A stretch of 5,405 nucleotides of DNA from Pseudomonadota bacterium (lineage in GTDB: Bacteria; Pseudomonadota; Alphaproteobacteria; Rhizobiales; Rhizobiaceae): assembly GCA_023399635.1 (NCBI GenBank), contig JAEWOP010000270.1:1-5405 (forward strand). Direction: 5' to 3'. The notes beneath the pieces were generated by a model. It saw only the letters and a program-made list of their open reading frames with translations, did no database searches and was not told where the DNA came from. The first letter of the stretch is position 1. The number at the start of each line of letters is the position of its first letter. Positions 1 to 4,435 of this stretch are shown here, piece after piece. The translations under genes were made by a program, and so were the position numbers.

Positions 1-777
1 GTGCCGTTCCACATGTGGACCCCGGACGTGTACGAAGGTGCGCCCACCCCCGTCACAGCCTTCTTTGCCGCCGGCCCGAAGGTCGCCGCCATGGCAATCC
101 TTGTGCGCGTGGTGTCTGAAGCCTTCATGCCTGTCTTTGCCGATTGGCAGCAGATCTTGGTGTTCGTGGCCATTGCGTCCATGCTGCTCGGCTCCTTTGC
201 GGCCATCGGACAGCGCAACATCAAGCGGCTGATGGCCTACTCGTCGATCGGCCACATGGGTTTCGCACTCGTCGGTCTGGCAGCCGGCACGGAAACCGGC
301 GTATCTGGCGTCATTCTCTACATGCTGATCTACATGGTCATGACGCTCGGCACGTTTGCCTGCATCATGGCGATGCGCCGCAAGGAAGGTGGCAACGTTG
401 AGAATGTGGACGACCTCGCAGGGCTCGCATCGACCAAGCCATTCATGGCCGTGGTGCTGACCGCGCTGATGTTCTCCATGGCTGGCATTCCGCCGCTCGC
501 GGGATTCTTCGCCAAGTACTTCGTTTTCGTCGCTGCGATCGAAGCCAAACTTTATGCGCTCGCCATCATCGGCGTCCTGAGCTCAGTGGTTGGCGCCTAT
601 TACTACCTGCGCATCGTCAAGCTGATGTGGTTCGATGAAGCAACGGGCGAGTTTGCGCGGATCGCAGGTGAACTGCGCCTGGTCTTCGGCCTTTCCGGCC
701 TCTTTGTGACCGCCTATGTGATCTTCGGCGGTCCGGTTGGTGCCGCGGCGAACGCTGCCGCCAAGTCCTTCTTCTAG
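1..777 (+). CDS. nuoN: NADH-quinone oxidoreductase subunit N, C-terminal part (5' truncated by window edge)
   Basis: This is the C-terminal 258 residues of a membrane subunit of respiratory complex I (NADH:ubiquinone oxidoreductase), one of the three antiporter-like subunits that pump protons across the inner membrane. The GTG at base 1 is an internal valine codon, not a start. A full NuoN is about 480 residues, so roughly 220 are missing upstream. The fragment opens with the family signature HMWTPDVYEGAPTPVTAFFA. Three membrane lysines in typical NuoN settings are visible: K27 in AGPKVA, K75 in NIKRLMAYSSIGHMG and K172 in GIPPLAGFFAKY. By alignment from memory, K27 and K172 match the E. coli proton-path lysines K247 and K395. 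Several hydrophobic helices follow, ending in a short Ala/Phe-rich tail and TAG. birA starts 2 bases after the stop, so nuoN is probably the end of the nuo operon with birA attached. Identification is secure. Confidence 0.97.
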   Translation: MPFHMWTPDVYEGAPTPVTAFFAAGPKVAAMAILVRVVSEAFMPVFADWQQILVFVAIASMLLGSFAAIGQRNIKRLMAYSSIGHMGFALVGLAAGTETGVSGVILYMLIYMVMTLGTFACIMAMRRKEGGNVENVDDLAGLASTKPFMAVVLTALMFSMAGIPPLAGFFAKYFVFVAAIEAKLYALAIIGVLSSVVGAYYYLRIVKLMWFDEATGEFARIAGELRLVFGLSGLFVTAYVIFGGPVGAAANAAAKSFF

Positions 778-779
778 GG

Positions 780-1550
780 ATGGCAGCCGAAAGCGGGCGC
801 TTCTCGCTAGAGGCGTTCCGCCACGACGCACTGCAGGACGTTGCGTCGACCAATAGCGATTGCCTGGAGCGGGCGAGGGCTGGTGATCCCGGCAATCTTT
901 GGATCACAGCCACGCGTCAAACTGATGGCCGCGGCAGACGCGGCCGTGCGTGGACCTCTGAGCCTGGCAATCTCTACGCCTCGTTGTTGCTGATCGACCC
1001 TGCTCCCATTCAGCGGATGGCATCGCTTCCGCTGGCAGTTGCGGTTGGTGTCCATGCTGCCATCCGGTCTGTCATGCCGCCTGGTTCGCAGCCAGTGCAG
1101 GTAAAATGGCCAAACGACATCCTGATCGGCCGCAAGAAGACCTGTGGGATCCTGATCGAAGGCGAGAGTCTTCGGGACGGGCGGCATGCGCTTGTAATTG
1201 GCATCGGCATCAATATCCGCCATAAGCCTGACGTTGCTTCCTATGAGGTCACCTGTCTACAAGATCACGGCTGCTCCATAGCGCCAGACGAGCTATTTGC
1301 GCATCTTTACAGAGAGATAGCTTTGGTTCTTGATGTTTGGAACGAGGGCCGCGGAATCTCTGAAATCAGCCGACGCTGGCTGGAGCTTGCCTGCGGCGTC
1401 GGCGAACAAATAACAGTCAACCTTCCCGATCGGTCGCTGACCGGGAAGTTTGGCGGCATCGCAGCAGACGGACTGCTTCTCCTCCACCTCGACGACGGGC
1501 ATGTTTTGCCCATTGCCGCCGGTGATGTATTCTTCGCAAGAACGGACTAA
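780..1550 (+). CDS. birA: Biotin--[acetyl-CoA-carboxylase] ligase, monofunctional (no DNA-binding domain)
   Basis: This 256-residue cytoplasmic enzyme activates biotin with ATP to biotinyl-5'-AMP and transfers it to a lysine on the biotin carboxyl carrier domains of acetyl-CoA, propionyl-CoA or pyruvate carboxylases. The catalytic domain shows STN at 23-25, the nucleotide/biotin loop GRGRRGR at 50-56, KWPND at 109-113, a lysine at 120 before CGILIE (matching E. coli K183) and GIGINI at 141-146. A small SH3-like C-terminal domain follows from about 206 to 252. The E. coli BirA repressor helix-turn-helix (about 60 N-terminal residues) is absent: the ligase core starts within 25 residues of the start, so this is a ligase only, not a biotin-operon repressor. 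The ATG lies 2 bases after the nuoN stop with no separate Shine-Dalgarno at a normal distance, which suggests translational coupling to nuoN. The stop is 7 bases before rnj. A likely client is propionyl-CoA carboxylase, which acts just before the epimerase encoded by mce downstream. Confidence 0.95.
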   Translation: MAAESGRFSLEAFRHDALQDVASTNSDCLERARAGDPGNLWITATRQTDGRGRRGRAWTSEPGNLYASLLLIDPAPIQRMASLPLAVAVGVHAAIRSVMPPGSQPVQVKWPNDILIGRKKTCGILIEGESLRDGRHALVIGIGINIRHKPDVASYEVTCLQDHGCSIAPDELFAHLYREIALVLDVWNEGRGISEISRRWLELACGVGEQITVNLPDRSLTGKFGGIAADGLLLLHLDDGHVLPIAAGDVFFARTD

Positions 1551-1553
1551 GGA
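1549..1553 (+). promoter_or_regulatory. Ribosome-binding site of rnj
   Basis: AAGGA overlaps the birA stop codon (TAA at 1548-1550) and sits 4 bases before the ATG at 1558. It supports the start giving MANQEELVFLPLGG over the longer open frame that begins at 1450 inside birA. Those 36 extra residues overlap the birA C-terminal domain and do not look like the start of an RNase J. Confidence 0.7.
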
Positions 1554-1557
1554 CATA

Positions 1558-3225
1558 ATGGCCAATCAAGAAGAACTGGTGTTTCTGCCGCTTGGCGGCG
1601 TAGGCGAAATTGGTATGAATCTCGCCCTCTACGGCTATGGAGCACCGGCCAAGCGGCAATGGATCATGGTTGACTGCGGTGTGACATTTCCCGGTCCTGA
1701 CCTGCCAGGCGTGGACCTGGTTCTGCCGGACATCCGGTTCCTTGCCAACGAGCGCAAGAACCTCAAGGGCATCATCATTACCCACGCCCATGAGGATCAT
1801 TACGGTGCCCTGAACGATTTGTGGCCTGGCTTGAATGTCCCGGTTTATGCGTCGGCCTTCACCGCTGGCATGCTGGAAGCAAAGCGCAACTATGAAGGCA
1901 ACAGGCCGGAAATTCCAATCACGCCGTTCAAGGCCGGTGACCGGGTCAACATCGGTCCCTTCGAGGTGGAGGCCATTGGCGTCAACCATTCGATTCCCGA
2001 GCCGATGTCTCTGGTGATCCGCACTCCGCTCGGCAACATTGTCCATACGGGTGATTGGAAAATCGACGACGCGCCGTCGCTAGGTCCGTTCACCGACGAG
2101 GCAAGGTTCCGTGCCGTCGGTGAAGAGGGCGTGCTGGCGCTGATGTGCGATTCCACCAACGCCGAGCGGGACGGGGTTTCTCCTTCGGAAGAGGAAGTCT
2201 CCGAAGGCTTGCGCAAGATCATCGAGGATGCCAAGGGGAGGGTGGCGATTACCACCTTCTCCTCCAACGTTGGGCGTATCCGTTCCATCGCGCAGGCCGC
2301 ACAAGCCGCTGGCCGCGAGACCCTGCTGCTGGGAAGCTCGATGAAACGAGTTGTGAATGTCGCTCGCGACGTTGGGTTGATGGAGGGTATCAGCCCATTC
2401 ATCGCCGAAGACGAGTTCGGCTTCATCCCGCGCGACAAGGTTGTCGTCATCCTGACAGGTAGTCAGGGCGAGCCACGGGCTGCCTTGGCGAAGATCTCCC
2501 GCGACGAGATGCGCAACGTTGCCCTTGCGGCCGGAGATACAGTGGTGTTTTCCTCGCGAACGATCCCTGGGAATGAAAAACCGATCATCGAGATAAAGAA
2601 CGCCTTGATCGAGCAGGGCATCCACATCGTGACCGACCGCGAGGCGCTTGTTCATGTGTCAGGCCACCCGCGCCGCAACGAGCTCCTGCGGATGTACGAG
2701 TGGACACGTCCGCAGATCCTCGTGCCGGTACACGGAGAGGCTGCTCACCTGACGGCGCAAGCTGAGCTTGGTGCACAAGCGGGCATCCCGTCGATCCCGA
2801 AGGTGCGCAATGGAAGCATCCTGCGCCTCGCACCGGGACCGACAGAAGTGATCGATGAGGCGCCCCATGGCCGAGTCTTCAAGGACGGCAAGCTCATCGG
2901 TGACTTGGATGAGATGGGTATCGGGGACCGCCGCAAGCTCTCCTATGTCGGCCATGTCTCGGTGAGCGTGCTGCTTGACAGCCGCTACGACTTCCTTGGC
3001 GATCCAGATATCGCCGCGGTCGGCTTGCCGGAACTTGATCATGAGGGCGAGGATATGGAAGACACGCTTTACGACTCCGTACTGAACGCGGTCGAAAGCA
3101 TTCCTCGCGGACGACGCAAGGACCTCGAGATGTTGCGAGAGGCCGTGCGTCGCGCGGTACGATCTGCCGCAAACGAAGCCTGGGGCAAGAAGCCGGTCGT
3201 GACGGTGTTCGTCAACAAGGTTTAA
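1558..3225 (+). CDS. rnj: Ribonuclease J (metallo-beta-lactamase / beta-CASP exo/endoribonuclease)
   Basis: This 555-residue cytoplasmic nuclease has the usual RNase J length. The family combines 5'-to-3' exonuclease and endonuclease activity in RNA turnover and rRNA 5'-end maturation; in alphaproteobacteria it coexists with RNase E. The N-terminal metallo-beta-lactamase part starts with the LPLGGVGEIGMN signature (10-21) and carries the zinc-binding HAHEDH at 76-81, then H144 in GVNHSIPEP and D166 in HTGDWK. The beta-CASP insertion runs from about CDSTNAE (197-203) through TTFSSNVGRI (232-241), LTGSQGEP (299-306) and SSRTIPGNE. The lactamase fold resumes with VSGHPRRNE (H370) and VPVHGE (H392). 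A C-terminal domain of about 100 residues, basic near its end, follows. All expected metal ligands are present, so it should be active. The start at 1558 is chosen by its AAGGA site and by family agreement. Gaps of 7 and 11 bases to birA and mce point to one transcript. Confidence 0.97.
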   Translation: MANQEELVFLPLGGVGEIGMNLALYGYGAPAKRQWIMVDCGVTFPGPDLPGVDLVLPDIRFLANERKNLKGIIITHAHEDHYGALNDLWPGLNVPVYASAFTAGMLEAKRNYEGNRPEIPITPFKAGDRVNIGPFEVEAIGVNHSIPEPMSLVIRTPLGNIVHTGDWKIDDAPSLGPFTDEARFRAVGEEGVLALMCDSTNAERDGVSPSEEEVSEGLRKIIEDAKGRVAITTFSSNVGRIRSIAQAAQAAGRETLLLGSSMKRVVNVARDVGLMEGISPFIAEDEFGFIPRDKVVVILTGSQGEPRAALAKISRDEMRNVALAAGDTVVFSSRTIPGNEKPIIEIKNALIEQGIHIVTDREALVHVSGHPRRNELLRMYEWTRPQILVPVHGEAAHLTAQAELGAQAGIPSIPKVRNGSILRLAPGPTEVIDEAPHGRVFKDGKLIGDLDEMGIGDRRKLSYVGHVSVSVLLDSRYDFLGDPDIAAVGLPELDHEGEDMEDTLYDSVLNAVESIPRGRRKDLEMLREAVRRAVRSAANEAWGKKPVVTVFVNKV

Positions 3226-3226
3226 C

Positions 3227-3232
3227 GGAGGG
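3227..3232 (+). promoter_or_regulatory. Strong ribosome-binding site of mce
   Basis: GGAGGG lies 4 bases before the ATG at 3237 and just after the rnj stop. It is the best Shine-Dalgarno match in the window. It fixes the mce start and suggests that mce is translated efficiently and independently of rnj. Confidence 0.75.
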
Positions 3233-3236
3233 AATC

Positions 3237-3641
3237 ATGCTCGGTCGGGTCAACCATGTTGCGATTGCAGTGCCCGACCTTGCACAGGCGACGGCGGTCT
3301 ATCGCGACGTTCTCGGCGCGCGGGTGTCACAGTCACAGGCCCTCCCGGAGCATGGCGTTACCGTGGTTTTCGTCGAACTCGACAATAGCAAGGTTGAGCT
3401 TCTGGAGCCGCTGGGAGAGGCATCGCCCATCCAAGCCTTTCTGGAGAAGAACCCCGCAGGCGGTATGCATCATATCTGTTACGAGGTGGCCGATATCGTC
3501 GCCGCGCGAGACCGGCTGCAACAGGCGGGACTGAGAGTTCTCGGCGACGGGAATCCTAAAACGGGCGCCCACGGAAAGCCGGTTCTGTTTCTCCACCCTA
3601 AGGACATGAGCGGGACGCTGGTCGAACTGGAAGAGGTGTGA
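3237..3641 (+). CDS. mce: Methylmalonyl-CoA epimerase
   Basis: This 134-residue cytoplasmic enzyme of the vicinal-oxygen-chelate (glyoxalase) superfamily interconverts (2S)- and (2R)-methylmalonyl-CoA. It links propionyl-CoA carboxylase to methylmalonyl-CoA mutase, so that propionate, odd-chain fatty acids and branched amino acids can enter the TCA cycle as succinyl-CoA. Two beta-alpha-beta-beta-beta modules are visible, about 1-60 and 75-134. The metal ligands fit the family: H7 in VNHVAIAVPD, E54 in KVELLEPLG, H79 in GGMHHICYEV and E130 in GTLVELEE. GAHGKPVLFLHPKD at 110-123 is very close to bacterial and animal epimerases and separates it from generic glyoxalases. It follows rnj after 11 bases. 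The functional partner in the window is birA, needed for the biotin-dependent carboxylase upstream in the same pathway. The mutase and carboxylase genes are not in the window. Confidence 0.95.
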   Translation: MLGRVNHVAIAVPDLAQATAVYRDVLGARVSQSQALPEHGVTVVFVELDNSKVELLEPLGEASPIQAFLEKNPAGGMHHICYEVADIVAARDRLQQAGLRVLGDGNPKTGAHGKPVLFLHPKDMSGTLVELEEV

Positions 3642-3663
3642 CACTGCGCCCCGTCCAGCGCAT

Positions 3664-3692
3664 TTGAGCAGAGCGCCGGATACCGTTATAAG
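3664..3692 (+). promoter_or_regulatory. Candidate sigma70-type promoter before the DUF1467 gene
   Basis: TTGAGC at 3664-3669 (4 of 6 match to TTGACA) and TATAAG at 3687-3692 (5 of 6 match to TATAAT) are separated by 17 bases, the optimal spacer. A transcript would start near 3699 and give a leader of about 20 bases, enough to include the ribosome-binding site at 3707-3712. This could let the DUF1467 gene be expressed apart from the nuoN-mce run. It is a pattern match only; no experimental data support it. Confidence 0.5.
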
Positions 3693-3706
3693 CGCGGCAG
3701 CCCAGC

Positions 3707-3712
3707 AGGAAG
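3707..3712 (+). promoter_or_regulatory. Ribosome-binding site of the DUF1467 gene
   Basis: AGGAAG lies 6 bases before the ATG at 3719. It supports this start, which also places a hydrophobic helix directly at the N-terminus, as expected for the family. Confidence 0.6.
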
Positions 3713-3718
3713 CATAAG

Positions 3719-3988
3719 ATGTCGTTCCTATCGATCTTTGCCGTCTATTTCATCGTGTGGTGGATCACGCTTTTCGCGGTCCTGCCCATTGGCATGCGTT
3801 CACAGTATGACGAGGGTGACGTGCTGCCAGGGACAGTGGAAAGCGCGCCAGCCCGTTTCCGTCTTGGGCGCGTCCTGCTTCTCACAACGGTGATCTCGGC
3901 GGTCATCTACGGAAGCTGGTATGCGGCATCCACCTATTTCGGCTTCGGGATTGGAAACCTGCCCAGGATCGTTCCTGATTTTTGCTGA
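3719..3988 (+). CDS. DUF1467 family small inner-membrane protein
   Basis: This 89-residue protein is predicted to have two transmembrane helices, about residues 4-25 (Trp-rich, with VWWITLFAVLPIG) and 50-73. They are joined by a polar loop carrying the family-like pattern GMRSQYDEGDVLPGTVESAP, in which a charged acidic stretch is followed by a Pro/Gly turn and SAPA. This pattern and the WW(I/L)xLFAVLP opening are what I recognise as DUF1467, a family of unknown function found mainly in alphaproteobacteria. No catalytic motif is visible. Its place after mce and before proS is one I recall for Rhizobiales, but the neighbours give no firm hint of function. It has its own ribosome-binding site and probably its own promoter, and it is followed by a hairpin terminator at 4018-4041. 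The length fits the family, so it looks complete. The name is sound; no function should be assigned. Confidence 0.88.
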   Translation: MSFLSIFAVYFIVWWITLFAVLPIGMRSQYDEGDVLPGTVESAPARFRLGRVLLLTTVISAVIYGSWYAASTYFGFGIGNLPRIVPDFC

Positions 3989-4011
3989 TGCCTAACAGCG
4001 CTCGACAGAGC

Positions 4012-4041
4012 AAAAAAAAACAAGGCCTGCTGGCCTTGTTT
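4012..4041. terminator. Intrinsic terminator hairpin, strongest on the minus strand
   Basis: AAACAAGGCC at 4018-4027 pairs perfectly with GGCCTTGTTT at 4032-4041 around the 4-base loop TGCT, giving a 10-bp stem. Read on the plus strand it follows the DUF1467 stop by about 30 bases and has only the short T-run inside the stem (TTGTTT, then GAAAG), so it would be a mediocre terminator for that operon. Read on the minus strand the stem runs into the complement of the A9 tract at 4012-4020, a textbook U-tract. It therefore probably works in both directions and is better suited to a minus-strand transcript arriving from the right. Confidence 0.75.
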
Positions 4042-4046
4042 GAAAG

Positions 4047-4127
4047 TTACGCGTGATCCTTAACCGTTGCCGGGGCTGCGACGAGCGCGCCTAAGATCTG
4101 ATCCTCCCAAGACTTGACCGCGAACAA
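4047..4127 (-). CDS. Possible 26-residue small protein, TTG start (speculative)
   Basis: On the minus strand a TTG at 4127-4125 opens a frame ending in TAA at 4049-4047, just before the terminator hairpin. The peptide begins MFAVKSWEDQILGALV and ends with KDHA. Its codons give about 65% G+C at position 1, 42% at position 2 and 73% at position 3, the pattern of real genes in this genome type, and the residues form a plausible acidic/hydrophobic amphipathic segment. Against it: it is very short, has no ATG, and the nearest Shine-Dalgarno (AAGGAG at 4146-4141) is 13 bases away, too far for an ideal start. The next upstream in-frame stop is close to the putative promoter. It may be a true small protein, the tail of a decayed gene, or chance. 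I do not recognise the family. Confidence 0.3.
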   Translation of the reverse strand: MFAVKSWEDQILGALVAAPATVKDHA

Positions 4128-4155
4128 GCAAGGATTTGATCTCCTTGCCTCTTTT
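4128..4155. repeat. Inverted repeat: weak plus-strand terminator or minus-strand leader hairpin
   Basis: GCAAGGA (4128-4134) pairs with TCCTTGC (4142-4148) around a 7-base loop. On the plus strand CTCTTTT follows, making a second, weaker intrinsic terminator behind the one at 4018-4041. On the minus strand the same stem contains most of an AAGGAG ribosome-binding-site-like sequence (4146-4141) in its 5' arm, so that site would be partly hidden when the hairpin forms. The sequence alone cannot tell which role, if any, is real. Confidence 0.45.
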
Positions 4156-4163
4156 ATGGGCTG

Positions 4164-4192
4164 AACCTAGCCTAAGTTTTGAGCCTTGTCAC
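4164..4192 (-). promoter_or_regulatory. Candidate minus-strand promoter
   Basis: Reading the minus strand, GTGACA at 4192-4187 and TAGGTT at 4169-4164 are 17 bases apart. The -35 is one base off consensus; the -10 keeps the conserved first TA and last T only. It points toward the strong minus-strand terminator at 4041-4012. Confidence 0.35.
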
Positions 4193-4218
4193 CTGCAATT
4201 TTGCAATTTTGCTACACT
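4179..4218 (+). promoter_or_regulatory. Candidate promoter region for proS
   Basis: Two overlapping plus-strand possibilities are visible. One is TTGAGC (4179-4184), a 17-base spacer and TGCAAT (4202-4207), with 4 of 6 matches at each element. The other is an extended -10 type TGCTACACT ending at 4218. Either would start proS RNA near 4214-4225 and leave a leader of about 210 bases. A further TTGAAA at 4240-4245 has no convincing -10. The region overlaps the minus-strand promoter candidate, so initiation in the two directions could interfere. Confidence 0.4.
4195..4212. repeat. Tandem repeat of GCAATTTT (2.25 copies)
   Basis: GCAATTTT occurs at 4195-4202 and again at 4203-4210, followed by GC. 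It lies inside the plus-strand promoter candidate and directly upstream of the minus-strand one. It could be a paired regulator site or simple slippage in AT-rich DNA; I recognise no regulator consensus. Confidence 0.6.
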
Positions 4219-4389
4219 TCATGAGAATTTTGCGAGCCGTTGAAAATGTCGCAGCTCTGTTACGAAATCCGCCATGTTTGTCGGATCTGAAACCGCGTCT
4301 GCAACCTGTGCAGCGGCTGTTTGGCCCGTCGAACGCGGGTTCCAATCCCCTGGCGAAACCGCTATGACGCTGCCGAAGCCAGATTGACT

Positions 4390-4418
4390 AGAAGGCCGAT
4401 TCCCCACGGGAAGCCTCT
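4390..4418 (+). promoter_or_regulatory. Hairpin in the proS leader next to its ribosome-binding site
   Basis: The inner stem TTCCC (4400-4404) / GGGAA (4408-4412) has a 3-base loop. An outer stem AGAAGGC (4390-4396) / GCCTCT (4413-4418), with one bulged A, is separated from it by an unpaired CGA on the left side only. The structure ends 7 bases before the GGAA at 4426-4429 that serves proS, so it could influence ribosome access or RNA stability. It matches no riboswitch or T-box that I know. Confidence 0.4.
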
Positions 4419-4435
4419 AAACCTCGGAAAACTCC

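Larger units (their letters stand above)
4012..4157 (-). ncRNA. Candidate minus-strand small transcript (sRNA or small mRNA)
   Basis: This is inferred from two signals flanking an otherwise gene-free stretch. A promoter-like pair on the minus strand (GTGACA at 4192-4187 and TAGGTT at 4169-4164, 17-base spacer) would start RNA near 4157. The strong minus-strand terminator would end it near 4012, giving about 145 nt. The -35 element matches 5 of 6 consensus bases; the -10 is weak (3 of 6), although read as CTAGGT it fits the rhizobial CTATAT-type element a little better. Inside lie an inverted repeat enclosing AAGGAG and a 26-codon frame. I cannot match it to a named RNA family. It could equally be chance signals in a normal intergenic region. 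Confidence 0.35.
3989..4435. other. 447-base intergenic region between DUF1467 and proS
   Basis: No family-recognisable gene lies here. From left to right I see: an A9 run joined to a 10-bp hairpin (4012-4041); a minus-strand 26-codon frame with coding-like composition (4047-4127); a 7-bp inverted repeat followed on the plus strand by CTCTTTT (4128-4155); a minus-strand promoter-like pair (4164-4192); a tandem repeat of GCAATTTT (4195-4212); a plus-strand extended -10-like TGCTACACT (4210-4218); CTGCA/TGCAG and CCCG/CGGG short hairpins around 4298-4340; and a two-part hairpin (4390-4418) directly before the proS ribosome-binding site. The base composition is visibly more AT-rich at 4150-4250 than in the flanking genes, as expected for a promoter region. 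The stretch is long for such a compact neighbourhood. Confidence 0.7.

Noticed and set aside
1..3. GTG at base 1 as a start of nuoN
   Set aside because: The residues that follow are a mid-protein NuoN signature. The gene simply continues upstream of the window.
1450..1557. Upstream extension of the rnj frame into birA
   Set aside because: The added 36 residues overlap the birA C-terminal domain, have no ribosome-binding site and do not fit RNase J N-termini. AAGGA before 1558 marks the likely start.
1417..2046. 209-codon minus-strand frame across the birA-rnj junction, and other long minus frames under rnj
   Set aside because: They lie opposite two well-identified genes, have no ribosome-binding site and no familiar domain.
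3387..3401. Glutamate (E54) where the Propionibacterium epimerase has a glutamine metal ligand
   Set aside because: At first it seemed a changed active site, but animal epimerases as I remember them also have glutamate in the same KxELL context, so it is a normal family variant.
4315..4366. tRNA-like 3' half (GGGTTCCAATCCCC within a loop-and-stem)
   Set aside because: The supposed T-stem pairs only three bases cleanly, there is no D-arm or anticodon arm at the right distance, and no acceptor stem closes it.
4219..4407. 62-codon minus-strand frame in the proS leader
   Set aside because: No ribosome-binding site, no domain, irregular codon composition, and it would start inside the proS leader hairpin.
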